The translations under genes and the position numbers were made by a program. From Fodinibius saliphilus (GTDB lineage: Bacteria > Bacteroidota > Rhodothermia > Balneolales > Balneolaceae): 64,000 bases of DNA. The stretch is taken from assembly GCF_005869845.1 (NCBI RefSeq), contig NZ_VAWF01000002.1:310001-374000 (forward strand), read 5' to 3'. Positions 46,279 through 55,855 of this stretch are shown here, one piece after another. The notes under the pieces are model-generated. The model worked only from the letters and a program-made list of their open reading frames with translations. It did not search any database and was not told the DNA's origin. Each line of letters opens with the position of its first letter. Position 1 is the stretch's first letter.

Positions 46279-47106
46279 ATGAACAATATTTCAAGAGACA
46301 TAGAACTGGAAAAGCAAATAGATGCCTATGTAAAAGGAAAGCTCACTGAAGAGCAGGTAGAAGCCTTATGGGAAAAACTTCTGTTGCGTCCAGACTATAT
46401 TAAACTGTTAGAAACTGAATTAGGTGTACAATCGATTCTAGAAGAAACCTCTTCTGATGATGAGAGCTCAACGGAAGTAAATGACAAAGATACCATTTAT
46501 TCCTTCAAGCAATCATGGAAGTGGATTGCTGCTGCAGCCTCAGTTGCAATTTTAGTGGTAGCTATTAATTTTTTGCAACAGGATACGAGTCAATCAATCC
46601 AAGAGATGGCTTTAAAGAATATAGATGTTTCTACAAATATTTCTTCTGCTCCTGTTCTGCGATCACAAAAAGCCACTATCGCTCCAGCCGATTCACTATT
46701 AAATCGAGGATTTCAAGCAACAATTTCCGGTAATGTAAAAGAAGCAATGCAATTCTATGAGAAAATTATCACCCAGTATCCTGATGAAACAGCTGCTGTA
46801 AAAGCTTATCTCAACAAGGGTATTATTCAATACAATTCCGGAGAATTTAAGTCTTCAATCAGTTCCTTTGTGGAAGTTGTCGAAAATGTAGAGGAAAATC
46901 CGGTTACCGAAGAGAAAGCATATTGGTATATGGGCAATGCCTATATCAATTTGGAGAAACTTTCAAAAGCGCGAGAAGCTATTCATACCGCTTATTCTAT
47001 GGATGGGATCTATCGAAAACCGGCCTACCGTATCTTGCGAAAACTGGACCATGAGCTTGGCAATGTCGATTTCGATGATTTTGACCAGCAAATGAAAGAA
47101 GGATAA
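46279..47106 (+). CDS. Membrane-anchored TPR protein, candidate anti-sigma factor
   Basis: A 275-residue single-pass membrane protein: an N-terminal cytoplasmic domain (about 1-85) with a hydrophilic helical start, a membrane helix (about 90-108, WIAAAASVAILVVAINFL), and a periplasmic part with TPR-like repeats (about 150-260). Located 93 bp after the ECF sigma gene on the same strand, it is a probable regulator that holds the sigma factor at the membrane. There is no zinc-binding HxxxCxxC motif, so it is not a ZAS-type anti-sigma. Confidence 0.65.
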   Translation: MNNISRDIELEKQIDAYVKGKLTEEQVEALWEKLLLRPDYIKLLETELGVQSILEETSSDDESSTEVNDKDTIYSFKQSWKWIAAAASVAILVVAINFLQQDTSQSIQEMALKNIDVSTNISSAPVLRSQKATIAPADSLLNRGFQATISGNVKEAMQFYEKIITQYPDETAAVKAYLNKGIIQYNSGEFKSSISSFVEVVENVEENPVTEEKAYWYMGNAYINLEKLSKAREAIHTAYSMDGIYRKPAYRILRKLDHELGNVDFDDFDQQMKEG

Positions 47107-47129
47107 ACTGGCTTCGATACTTTGCAAAT

Positions 47130-47171
47130 AATGAGTTAATTTTGCCTGTTGGAATACGTCCTTAACTCATT
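47130..47171 (+). promoter_or_regulatory. Perfect 10-bp inverted repeat just before ruvB
   Basis: AATGAGTTAA (47130-47139) and TTAACTCATT (47162-47171), with a 22-base loop, end 12 bp before the ruvB start. It may mark the end of the partner-gene transcript or shape the ruvB leader. No U-run follows. Confidence 0.45.
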
Positions 47172-47183
47172 AGGTTTACTATT

Positions 47184-48188
47184 TTGCAAAACCCTCTATT
47201 AGATGCTTCCGATAGCGACAGAGATTTTGAGCAAAACCTCCGCCCTACTCGTATAAGCGAGTTTATAGGACAAAAAAAGGTTGTTCGAAATCTTTCTGTA
47301 TTTATACAAGCTGCCCAAAAACGAGACGAGGCACTAGACCATGTAATTCTCTCGGGACCTCCGGGACTTGGAAAAACTACTCTGGCCCATATCATCGCAA
47401 ACGAGATGGGGGTTCAAATAAAGCCTACTACCGGTCCTGTACTTGAAAAGCCGGGCGATTTGGCAGGCATGCTTACTAATCTCGAAGAAGGAGATGTGCT
47501 TTTTATCGATGAGATCCACCGACTTAACCCGGTTGTAGAAGAGTACCTTTATTCCGCGATGGAAGACTACAAGCTAGATATTGTTATTGACTCGGGGCCG
47601 AATGCCCGAAGTATACAGATTGAACTAAACCGGTTTACACTAGTAGGGGCCACCACTCGCAAGGGACTGCTAACCGCACCGCTACGAGCTCGTTTTGGTA
47701 TTGACATGAGACTGGATTATTATGACGTGGAGCTGTTACAACGTATTGCTCTACGTACAGCAGCAATTCTGAATATGGGTATTACTGACACCGGGGCCCA
47801 CGAAATAGCGCGCCGTAGCCGAGGCACACCACGTATTGTAAACAAACTTCTTCGGCGTACTCGCGACTTTGCCCAAGTTGAAAATATGGACACCATCAAC
47901 GATGCTATTGCCGATAAAGCTCTGAATGCTCTTGATGTAGATCAAAATGGTTTTGACGAAATGGATATCCGCATACTCAAAGCTATTATCGAAAATTATG
48001 ATGGGGGGCCGGTAGGGCTGGGTACTCTTGGTGTTGCTGTTGGCGAAGACAAGGGGACTATTGAAGAGGTCTATGAACCCTACCTTATTAAAGAAGGATT
48101 CTTGCAACGTACTCCCAAAGGGCGTATTACTACCCGTAAAGCGTTTGAATATTTGGGTGTAACTCCTCCTGAAGAAGAAAATGAATAG
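47184..48188 (+). CDS. ruvB: Holliday junction branch migration ATPase RuvB
   Basis: A 334-residue AAA+ protein beginning at TTG (MQNPLLDASD; LRPTRISEFIGQKK follows). Walker A is GPPGLGKTT, Walker B FIDEIHRLN, with the arginine finger ATTRKGLLTAPLRARFG and the C-terminal winged helix RTPKGRITTRKAF. It drives branch migration with RuvA; ruvA and ruvC are not in the window. It is preceded by a 10-bp inverted repeat. Housekeeping gene. Confidence 0.95.
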   Translation: MQNPLLDASDSDRDFEQNLRPTRISEFIGQKKVVRNLSVFIQAAQKRDEALDHVILSGPPGLGKTTLAHIIANEMGVQIKPTTGPVLEKPGDLAGMLTNLEEGDVLFIDEIHRLNPVVEEYLYSAMEDYKLDIVIDSGPNARSIQIELNRFTLVGATTRKGLLTAPLRARFGIDMRLDYYDVELLQRIALRTAAILNMGITDTGAHEIARRSRGTPRIVNKLLRRTRDFAQVENMDTINDAIADKALNALDVDQNGFDEMDIRILKAIIENYDGGPVGLGTLGVAVGEDKGTIEEVYEPYLIKEGFLQRTPKGRITTRKAFEYLGVTPPEEENE

Positions 48189-48201
48189 CGTATTTAGCAG
48201 C

Positions 48202-48233
48202 GGCGTTGTGTTTTTATAAATCCAAACAACGCC
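48202..48233 (+). terminator. Hairpin after ruvB, weak terminator
   Basis: GGCGTTGT (48202-48209) pairs perfectly with ACAACGCC (48226-48233) in a 16-base loop that includes TTTTTAT. It lacks a T-run after the stem, so it may be a processing hairpin or weak terminator. Confidence 0.4.
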
Positions 48234-48365
48234 ATCATCCGGTTCTTATGAGTTATTAAAAGTGCTCTATTAATTCTAATGGCAATTTATCTGCAACATT
48301 AAAGAGTTTTTTGTAGCTTCAAGGGCTTTATAACTGACAACCTTTTCACGAATTTTGTATTAATA

Positions 48366-49514
48366 ATGAAGAACCTCTTTACCTCTGAATCTGTCTCTGA
48401 GGGACATCCTGATAAAGTTGCTGATCAAATTTCTGACTCTATTCTTGATGCCATGCTTTCGCAGGATCCCGAATCTAGAGTAGCAGTAGAAACATTAGTA
48501 ACAACCGGACTTGCAGTAATCTCCGGCGAAGTTACTACTGACGCTTATGTAGATGTACAAGAGATAGCCCGACAAGTCATACGCGACATTGGATATACGA
48601 AAAACTCATACCGGTTTGATTCGGAGTCTTGTGGTGTTTTAACCACAATCCACCAACAAAGTCCTGATATTGCTCAAGGAGTGGATGAAGGAGATGACAA
48701 GAAAATGGGTGCCGGTGATCAGGGAATGATGTTCGGCTATGCTACAACAGAAACCGATACCTATATGCCAATGAGCCTGCAGTATTCCCACGATCTGCTG
48801 CGCAAACTCGCTCACATTCGTAAAAACACGACCCTTCTACCATATCTGGCACCCGACAGTAAAAGCCAGGTTACGGTTGAATATGATGAAAATGGTGACC
48901 CCAAGCGTATTGATACCATCGTTATTTCTACGCAACATGATGAAGATGTTTCTCAACCCCAAATCAAACAGGACTTAAAGAAACATCTTATTCCAGAAGT
49001 AATTTCTGAAGAACTAATGGATCCAGAAACAATTCTGCATGTTAACCCTACAGGTAAATTTGTAATTGGCGGCCCACATGGCGACACCGGCCTTACAGGT
49101 CGTAAGATCATTGTTGATACCTACGGTGGACGAGGAGGTCACGGTGGAGGTGCTTTTTCCGGAAAAGATCCTTCTAAGGTAGACCGCAGTGCAGCATATG
49201 CATCACGGCATATCGCAAAAAATATTGTAGGTGCCGGTCTTGCTGATGAATGCTTGGTACAGCTGGCCTACGCTATTGGCATTGCAGAACCGGTTTCTGT
49301 GAATGTTGATACCTATGGTACGGGCAAAGTTGAAGATATTAAATTGGCTGATGCCATTAAGAAAACATTTGACCTAACCCCAAGTGGCATCATAAGTAGA
49401 TTTGATTTGCTGCGTCCCATTTATTCAAAAACAGCAGCATACGGGCACTTTGGACGCGAAGAGTTTCCGTGGGAAAAGCTGGATTATACCGACAAGATCC
49501 AAAATGCTCTTTAA
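48366..49514 (+). CDS. metK: S-adenosylmethionine synthetase
   Basis: A 382-residue MetK with [14 protein letters not shown] at the start, [12 protein letters not shown] in the middle, [14 protein letters not shown] and [16 protein letters not shown], all family hallmarks. It makes S-adenosylmethionine from ATP and methionine in the cytoplasm; in this window it supplies the cofactor used by ArsM. I see no SAM riboswitch signature in the 177-bp leader. A strong terminator follows. Confidence 0.97.
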   Translation: MKNLFTSESVSEGHPDKVADQISDSILDAMLSQDPESRVAVETLVTTGLAVISGEVTTDAYVDVQEIARQVIRDIGYTKNSYRFDSESCGVLTTIHQQSPDIAQGVDEGDDKKMGAGDQGMMFGYATTETDTYMPMSLQYSHDLLRKLAHIRKNTTLLPYLAPDSKSQVTVEYDENGDPKRIDTIVISTQHDEDVSQPQIKQDLKKHLIPEVISEELMDPETILHVNPTGKFVIGGPHGDTGLTGRKIIVDTYGGRGGHGGGAFSGKDPSKVDRSAAYASRHIAKNIVGAGLADECLVQLAYAIGIAEPVSVNVDTYGTGKVEDIKLADAIKKTFDLTPSGIISRFDLLRPIYSKTAAYGHFGREEFPWEKLDYTDKIQNAL

Positions 49515-49531
49515 TCCTTTTCAGACAATAA

Positions 49532-49566
49532 AAAAGGAGTCATCTCCAAACGGGATGACTCCTTTT
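49532..49566. terminator. Intrinsic terminator after metK
   Basis: AAAAGGAGTCAT (49532-49543) pairs perfectly with ATGACTCCTTTT (49555-49566), a 12-bp stem with an 11-base loop, followed by CTTTTTT. Confidence 0.9.
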
Positions 49567-49588
49567 CTTTTTTAAGACTAAAATCTTG

Positions 49589-50251
49589 TTAGCCGTCCAA
49601 TAACTCTTTGACAGTATCTTTCGCTTCATCCATCAGCCCTTGTTTAATTGCTTCTTTAGTAGCTTCTTCAAGAATCGGTTTAAGAATCTGTTCCACGACC
49701 TGCTCCATTGTATCATTTCCTTCTTTTCCGATGCCTTCAATTTCAATTTTAGAAAAAGCACCCTGAACTGATTTTTCTTCACCTATATCTGTTGTTAATG
49801 TTAACCGGCCATCTTCTATCAAAAGGTGATCAACAATTACGTTTGTATCTGAAGAGGAGTCCCCTCCCAACTCATCACTTAACGCATTGAGATTACTACC
49901 GATTACCTTTTGTTCAAAATAAAGTTCTGGGTTTTCAATACGAATTTCTTTAACCCTCACCGTTTCTGAAAAAAGCGAATAAGGGTCAATTTCCAACGTT
50001 ATTTGCTGCAACTTAACAGCAGGGTTTTCACTAAATCCCTCTGGATTATGAATGGTAATACCCTTGATTGAACCCTTCCCATTTAATATTGAAATGGTCA
50101 CATCCTCTACCTCTACAGATGTATCTAACATTTCTGAGGTAGTACTTTCAATATTGGACTTAACCATACTGTCAACACTGAGAGAAAGAATAACGGCCCC
50201 AATAGTTGCAGTAATTATTAAGCCAAAAAGAACTTGAAAAACTGGTTTCAT
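49589..50251 (-). CDS. AsmA-like membrane-anchored protein
   Basis: A 220-residue protein with one N-terminal membrane helix (about 5-27) and a beta-rich periplasmic domain with AsmA/DUF748-type motifs (SILNGKGSIKGITIHNPEGF; LEIDPYSLFSETVRVKEIRIENPELYFE in short pieces, such as IRIENPELYFE). AsmA-like proteins help move lipids between membranes, though this one is very short. The acidic C-terminal tail is unusual. It converges with metK and precedes the M14 gene on its strand. Confidence 0.72.
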   Translation of the reverse strand: MKPVFQVLFGLIITATIGAVILSLSVDSMVKSNIESTTSEMLDTSVEVEDVTISILNGKGSIKGITIHNPEGFSENPAVKLQQITLEIDPYSLFSETVRVKEIRIENPELYFEQKVIGSNLNALSDELGGDSSSDTNVIVDHLLIEDGRLTLTTDIGEEKSVQGAFSKIEIEGIGKEGNDTMEQVVEQILKPILEEATKEAIKQGLMDEAKDTVKELLDG

Positions 50252-50341
50252 AAAAACGGATTATTGAAAATTAAGGTAATATTGTTTCATTTCTCTGCTC
50301 CCCAAATATAAGAGGGTTAGACCAAAGTATTGAAAAATAAA

Positions 50342-50376
50342 AAGGGCATAGAATTAAGATTTAATTCTATGCCCTT
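50342..50376 (-). terminator. Terminator of the M14 peptidase gene
   Basis: AAGGGCATAGAATTAA (50342-50357) and TTAATTCTATGCCCTT (50361-50376) form a perfect 16-bp stem with a 3-base loop. Read leftward it is followed by TTTATTTTTC, so it ends the gene whose stop is at 50398. Confidence 0.85.
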
Positions 50377-50397
50377 ACTGCTGTAAAAAACTATCAG

Positions 50398-53013
50398 TTA
50401 GTTTCCAGAACTTCCATCAATCGTTTGGCCGAAAAAGACCGCATTCATAAATAGTTTATTAGTGCCATACCAAAAGGCACGAAAGTTAGGGTTATCGGTC
50501 ATTGAAATAACGCGACCGCTTCCTACATCACTGACAATAATAGCAGCTGTTCCGGATAGATTTTCTAAGTTCTCTTCCGAAATATATCCACTGGCCAACG
50601 GATTTTCGGTGTAATAGAGAGGCGTTGCATATGGGTTTTCTGCCTTTTCTAAGAACAAGGTGCTATTTCTAAATACCGTCAAATCATCATCGTTATAGCC
50701 ATATCCCAAGGGATGTGTTAAATCTAACTTTGTATTAAAAATGCTACCTCCGATATACTGAGCACCGCGTGCTTTATCCATCTCTGCATACGGTTTGGGA
50801 GTCACATTCTTTCCTTCATCTTCCGACTCATCTTCTTTAGCAAATTCAATATTTGCCAACTCATTTCTCTTGGCCCAATTATTAGCATACTTAGTGGTAA
50901 TGAGTGTTCCACCATTTTGTATCCATTGTTTTATTTGGCTAACAGCTTGCTTAGATATGTTCCCATATCCACCATTAACCATAACAATAACATTATACCG
51001 GCTGAGATCTGCGAAGTTAAGACGGTCCGGGGGGAAAAGGGTGGGAGTCATATCATAACGCTGATCCAGCAGATGCCAGACTTCACCCACTTCATATGAA
51101 CTTGCCCCTTCTCCGGCTAGTACTGCCACTTCGGGTTGTTCCAGATCTTCAAAAGAACCACTGCCGAGATCAATACCGCGGGGGGTGAGCCCACTGTCAA
51201 CGGCATATACGGTCAATCCATCTTTATTCGCAGCTTTTTTCATCAGAGCATGGATTTCTGAACTATCCAAATATTGCGGGCCTACCGGCACCAGCACGGT
51301 TCCATAGTCAAACTTTTGGGTACCATTAGCAGTAATAGCAGTAAACGGCTTGGATGCTACCTTCGTACGCACTCCTGCTTCCTGCAGGCGATTTAAAGCC
51401 CTGGGCGCATAATACTCATCCCATTCAAACACATAAGAATACTCACTTCTATCACCTACTATTTGCCCTTCCGGAAACTCCGGAAGTCCCTCTACTTTCT
51501 TACCAAGAAAATTATCACTGTAATCACGGCCCTCAAGTTCGGCAAATGGCAAATTAAAAGCATAGGGCATCGTCCATGTAGAAACATCATAAAATAGACT
51601 ATCAGAAAATGAAGTACGGCGTTCAAATAGTGCCTTCACAAATCTATACTGTTTCTGATCCGAAGGAATAACAAAAGAAGAGTTTGCCTCAAATGACTCT
51701 CCATCTGTTTTAATATTCTTTGCTAACCTATAAAGCTCCACCTTGTGTCGCTTTAGCATCTCTACGAAATGATGGGTCCGGGCATTATCATGGGGCGTTC
51801 CAAAAACGTATCCTTCAATGTCAGCATTTTCTCCCTTTCGCTTGGACTCCTGGAAGAAACTCCGCTGATAGTTCAAAATTTCCTGGCGTAAATTCTGAGC
51901 TGCTTCCAAGGTTGAAAGTGAAGTCAGGAATTGATTTTTAATAGTAAAAGGGAACTTCAATTCTCCATGCACACTCTCTTGGGCATGTCCCCGAGAACTG
52001 GCCTGCTCAAATAAGATACCGATCCCACCATTGACATCTGGGTAAGTGGAGCCTTTTCCATAGTAAAAGTCATCAAAACTTTCTTGTGAGTAATACAGTC
52101 GCTTCTCATTATCCAGCTGTTCGGCGTGATAATCAGCAATTGCTTTGGTTAAACTCTGATTTTGCTCCGGGGTAATAGGATGAGTCCGTGACTGTATTCC
52201 CGGCTGAAAAAAGAAGGTAGAGTTGGTCCCCATCTCGTGGTGATCAGTCAAAATATTGGGTTTCCACTTATGGAAGTTATCAATACGTCCTTGACTCTCG
52301 GGATGCTGTACCAACATCCAGTCGCGGTTTAGGTCAAACCAGTAGTGATTTGTACGCCCGCTTGGCCACCGTTGGTTTAGCTCCAAGCTATTAGGATCAC
52401 TTACCAGATTTTTACTTTTGTGCGTATTCGCCCAGCTGGCAAACCGATTAAGTCCATCGGGGTTTAGACTTGGGTCTAATAATATTACACTGTTTTTAAG
52501 CTTTTGTTCAATCTCTTTGCCCTGGGCTGCTGCCAAATAATAAGCCACTAACAAAGAAGCATTTGAACCGCTTGATTCATCTCCGTGAATACTATATCCC
52601 CAATACATTACAATCGGCATATTTTCAGTATCCAATTGCTCCGAACGCCCAGGATCTGTGAGTGCTACATGGTTCTTTCTAATTTGTTCAATATTCTGGT
52701 GATTTGAAGCTGAAGTAATTGTCAAATAGATCAGAGGACGGTCTTCGTACGTTTTTGCAAATTTGTGCAGTGTAACACGGTCAGAAGCCTCAGCTACAGA
52801 TCGCATATACTTTACAAGCTGGTCGTGGCGTACATGCCATTTCCCAGGTACTGTTCCTAGCACCTCTTCCGGAGTAGGTATTTCAGCATTATATGTTACA
52901 TCCTGTGGTAAATAATAGTCCATGGAGGCTTCAGCCTCAGCAGGATTCTGTGCATACACACTTGTAGAAAGCAGTAGAGTGAAAAAGCCAAGCAAAAGCG
53001 TATAAAATCTCAT
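50398..53013 (-). CDS. Secreted M14-family zinc carboxypeptidase-like protein
   Basis: An 871-residue protein with a signal peptide (cleavage near SVYAQ) and an M14 domain (about 55-400). Zinc ligands are H and E in IHGDES (HxxE) and a later His in TDHHEMG; an active-site Glu candidate is in LFEQASSRGH. The long C-terminal half is a glutamine-amidotransferase-like domain (VAVLAGEGASSYEVGEVWHLL) as in many M14 proteins of this phylum. It would trim peptides or peptidoglycan in the periplasm; the substrate is unknown. Confidence 0.88.
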   Translation of the reverse strand: MRFYTLLLGFFTLLLSTSVYAQNPAEAEASMDYYLPQDVTYNAEIPTPEEVLGTVPGKWHVRHDQLVKYMRSVAEASDRVTLHKFAKTYEDRPLIYLTITSASNHQNIEQIRKNHVALTDPGRSEQLDTENMPIVMYWGYSIHGDESSGSNASLLVAYYLAAAQGKEIEQKLKNSVILLDPSLNPDGLNRFASWANTHKSKNLVSDPNSLELNQRWPSGRTNHYWFDLNRDWMLVQHPESQGRIDNFHKWKPNILTDHHEMGTNSTFFFQPGIQSRTHPITPEQNQSLTKAIADYHAEQLDNEKRLYYSQESFDDFYYGKGSTYPDVNGGIGILFEQASSRGHAQESVHGELKFPFTIKNQFLTSLSTLEAAQNLRQEILNYQRSFFQESKRKGENADIEGYVFGTPHDNARTHHFVEMLKRHKVELYRLAKNIKTDGESFEANSSFVIPSDQKQYRFVKALFERRTSFSDSLFYDVSTWTMPYAFNLPFAELEGRDYSDNFLGKKVEGLPEFPEGQIVGDRSEYSYVFEWDEYYAPRALNRLQEAGVRTKVASKPFTAITANGTQKFDYGTVLVPVGPQYLDSSEIHALMKKAANKDGLTVYAVDSGLTPRGIDLGSGSFEDLEQPEVAVLAGEGASSYEVGEVWHLLDQRYDMTPTLFPPDRLNFADLSRYNVIVMVNGGYGNISKQAVSQIKQWIQNGGTLITTKYANNWAKRNELANIEFAKEDESEDEGKNVTPKPYAEMDKARGAQYIGGSIFNTKLDLTHPLGYGYNDDDLTVFRNSTLFLEKAENPYATPLYYTENPLASGYISEENLENLSGTAAIIVSDVGSGRVISMTDNPNFRAFWYGTNKLFMNAVFFGQTIDGSSGN

Positions 53014-53092
53014 AAGTCTGCTATTTTAAAATTTTGAACAAAAGTTAGTTTTCCCTTTAGTGTAAAGGTTATAAATGAAAAATGTTTTAAAA

Positions 53093-53132
53093 AATAAAAG
53101 GACACCGCCCGTTAAGACAATGCCCTTTTATT
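53093..53132 (-). terminator. Candidate terminator of the baeRF-like gene
   Basis: AATAAAAGG (53093-53101) and CCTTTTATT (53124-53132) form a 9-bp stem around a 22-base loop. On the minus strand the 3' arm is T-rich. It lies 20 bp beyond the stop codon at 53153. Confidence 0.6.
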
Positions 53133-53152
53133 CTAAAAACTATTTTTTATTA

Positions 53153-54283
53153 CTAAGCATACCTGAAGATAGCTGCGATTGAAGAATCATTTGGCATATC
53201 TTCTTTATCTAAGGCATAAACATTACCACTTTGGGTAAGAGTCTTAATAGCTGCCATATTAATCAGGTCGTGTTCACCGTTCTTGGGCTTAGGACTGTGA
53301 TGTACAACATCGCGTTCAGTATCAAACCAGCCCCAGCTATGCTCACCGATTGGAACGAAGAGAGACTCCACTTTACCATAATAAGCAGCCTCAACAATTT
53401 TTGTAAGATTATCTGACTGTTTGTCGGATCCAGATAAATCCCCAAAGCGTTTGATATCATCATACATATCTTTCAAGAAATATGATTGAATTATCTCCCA
53501 CCCCTCGTCCTTTATTTCCTCATTACTTTTAGGATCTGGATTACCAGAAATAGTCTCATCCATTATTCGGCTATAATGGTTTGCCTTTCGATATAGTGCC
53601 ACAGCCTCATTGATACCTGTTAATACCAACGGATCGTTTCGCTTTCGCAATATAGAGGTAACTTCATTTTCAATGGTTTTTAAATAGTTTTCGACATAGT
53701 CTGTTTCTACCGATCCGTCTCCCCAGCCGTGGAACATGCTTTCGGACCCTCCACTGCCTGCTGATGTAATATTTTTCTCATATACATCATACTTTTTGAA
53801 CTCTTCCATATTTTTGGGAGAGTCTTCCAACTCAATTTCCGTCACCTCAGCCCGAGAACACCGCAGCAATCGCACCTTCTTTTGACTCAGAGCCAATATG
53901 CAAAAGGAGCCTTCTAATGATATCATAGGTACCAATGGAGTAATAAGGAAATGGTCATCCACCATCACCCGTTCTTTAAAGCTGTGAGGTACCCGGTGAT
54001 ATTCGAAATCATCCTCGGTTATAAATAGGGCCAATCCTTTATCATTATGTTGCCAGAACATTGGTTTATCTAGCAGGTCTGTTGGTTCTTTGAGTACGTT
54101 TTTTATACGTTGCTCTTTTACTTTATGCTCCTTGAGCTGTTCTTTTGCCTCAGTTAATAAATTTTTTAATCGAATAGGATCCTGTTGCACTTCTTCGCCC
54201 ATTTTGTGCGTAGGCAAATAGATAGAAATGCATATATCTTGTTCTTTTTCGGCAAGATTGAGGATGTCTTCACGAGTAATCAT
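53153..54283 (-). CDS. baeRF-family (bacterial release-factor-like) protein
   Basis: A 376-residue protein of the baeRF (bacterial archaeo-eukaryotic release factor) superfamily, judged by ISIYLPTHKMGEEVQQDPIRLKNLL in short pieces (ISIYLPTH; DPIRLKNLL) and the C-terminal VESLFVPIGEHSWGWFD segment. The start chosen is the ATG at 54283, 5 bp after a GGAGG; the frame extends to a TTG at 54298 but that would bury the ribosome binding site. Members are thought to act in ribosome rescue or hibernation; function is not established. Confidence 0.72.
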   Translation of the reverse strand: MITREDILNLAEKEQDICISIYLPTHKMGEEVQQDPIRLKNLLTEAKEQLKEHKVKEQRIKNVLKEPTDLLDKPMFWQHNDKGLALFITEDDFEYHRVPHSFKERVMVDDHFLITPLVPMISLEGSFCILALSQKKVRLLRCSRAEVTEIELEDSPKNMEEFKKYDVYEKNITSAGSGGSESMFHGWGDGSVETDYVENYLKTIENEVTSILRKRNDPLVLTGINEAVALYRKANHYSRIMDETISGNPDPKSNEEIKDEGWEIIQSYFLKDMYDDIKRFGDLSGSDKQSDNLTKIVEAAYYGKVESLFVPIGEHSWGWFDTERDVVHHSPKPKNGEHDLINMAAIKTLTQSGNVYALDKEDMPNDSSIAAIFRYA

Positions 54284-54553
54284 AGATACCTCCAACAATA
54301 ATTAAATATTAACACCTTGCTGATTTGATAAAAACAGTTCTTCAGAAGTAAAGATTCACATTTATCTTAACTAAATTTTGAACATTTTTTTATCAGCTGC
54401 GATAGTATTATAACGAATAAGCCAGTACATATTACAATGTATTTAATGAGAAAAAAGGAAAATTTTTCAGCATATAAATAGATCCAAATTTAATTTTGCC
54501 TCCAATTTTATTATCGTTGTTTTCAACGTCGGCCAATTTAAAAAATATTCAAT

Positions 54554-55855
54554 ATGGAGGACTCTCAAAACAATCCTGTTCAAGAAAAGAAACTAGAGAT
54601 TAAGCCGTGGGATGGAATAAAGCAAAGCCTGGGACCGGGCTTGCTTATGGCTGCAGCTGCAATTGGTGTGTCTCATCTAGTGCAATCTACGCGGGCAGGG
54701 GCTTCATACGGTTTTGCCCTCATTTGGGCCGTAGTATTAGCGAATATTTTTAAGTATCCTTTTCTTGAGTACGGTCCCCGCTATGCCATTGCCACCGGCG
54801 AAAGTATGATTGAAGGCTATAAACGACTGGGAAACTGGGCAATTGGCATTTTTGTAGCCTTTACTATCGGGACAATGTTTGCTGTTCAAGCAGCTGTTAC
54901 GATCGTAAGTGCCAGCCTTGCAGCTGAACTTACCGGCATAGCGCTAACTCCCGTACTCTGGAGCGCTATCTTACTGGCAATCTGTATTCTACTTCTTATG
55001 TCAGGGCAATATTCGGCACTTGATGGTGCAATAAAATTAATTATGATTGTACTTGCCCTTTCTACTGTTGTTGCGGTAGGTGCTGCCTTGTTTCAGGGGG
55101 GACAGCAACAAGTAGCCGATTACTACCCAAGTATATGGGATATAGCCGGAGTCTCTTTCCTTATTGCCCTTATGGGGTGGATGCCTATTCCTATTGACGC
55201 CTCGGCCTGGCATTCACTATGGACCCTGGAACGCGAAAAGCAAACCCAGTACCGGCCCAAACTAAAAGAATCCCTGCTTGATTTTAATATAGGATATATA
55301 GGAGCAGCTGTACTGGCATTGGGCTTCCTACTACTGGGCGCTCTCGTGATGTATGGCAGCGGCGAAGAATACGCCAGCAGTGGAGCCGTCTTTGCTGGCC
55401 AACTCATTGGACTCTATACCGAAAGCCTCGGAAATTGGGCATATACCGTCATTATTATTGCTGCCTTCACTACCATGTTTAGCACTACACTAACTGTTAC
55501 CGATGCCTATCCCCGCGTAAGTCGGCGCATGCTGGAAGTACTTATGCCCCAAACTTTTGATGAAAAAGATAACCTTAGGCTATATCGACTCTTACTAATT
55601 ATCATATCAGCTCTTTCTCTGGGTGTGCTGTATTTTCTGGGCGACTCCTTTACTTTGATGGTAGATTTGGCAACCACGCTTTCGTTCTTAACCGCCCCCG
55701 TACTGGCATACCTTAACTACCGTTTAGTAACAGCTGAACATATGCCAGCTGACTGCAAACCCAAACCATGGCTCAAGTGGTTAAGTTGGAGTGGCATTAT
55801 TTTCCTCACCGGCTTTGCTCTGCTTTATATTTATTGGATTATACGCTTTGGATAA
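54554..55855 (+). CDS. Nramp-superfamily transporter lacking canonical metal ligands
   Basis: A 433-residue inner-membrane protein with about eleven helices and the Nramp start SLGPGLLMAAAA. In standard Nramp proteins helix 1 has DPGN and helix 6 has MPHN-type residues that bind Mn or Fe. Here the helix 1 site reads G38-V-S-H and helix 6 GWMPIPIDASAWHS, so the Asp and Asn are absent and only the Met remains. It may carry Mg, protons or another substrate, as known for divergent clades. The next gene starts inside its end. Confidence 0.72.
   Translation: MEDSQNNPVQEKKLEIKPWDGIKQSLGPGLLMAAAAIGVSHLVQSTRAGASYGFALIWAVVLANIFKYPFLEYGPRYAIATGESMIEGYKRLGNWAIGIFVAFTIGTMFAVQAAVTIVSASLAAELTGIALTPVLWSAILLAICILLLMSGQYSALDGAIKLIMIVLALSTVVAVGAALFQGGQQQVADYYPSIWDIAGVSFLIALMGWMPIPIDASAWHSLWTLEREKQTQYRPKLKESLLDFNIGYIGAAVLALGFLLLGALVMYGSGEEYASSGAVFAGQLIGLYTESLGNWAYTVIIIAAFTTMFSTTLTVTDAYPRVSRRMLEVLMPQTFDEKDNLRLYRLLLIIISALSLGVLYFLGDSFTLMVDLATTLSFLTAPVLAYLNYRLVTAEHMPADCKPKPWLKWLSWSGIIFLTGFALLYIYWIIRFG

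Noticed and set aside
48189-48365. Possible SAM riboswitch before metK
   Set aside because: The leader has a hairpin but none of the conserved core motifs of known SAM riboswitch classes that I could recognise.
55791-55847. Upstream start of DUF1697 inside the transporter gene
   Set aside because: It would overlap the transporter by 65 bp and add hydrophobic residues from the other frame; the TTG at 55848 fits the family start.
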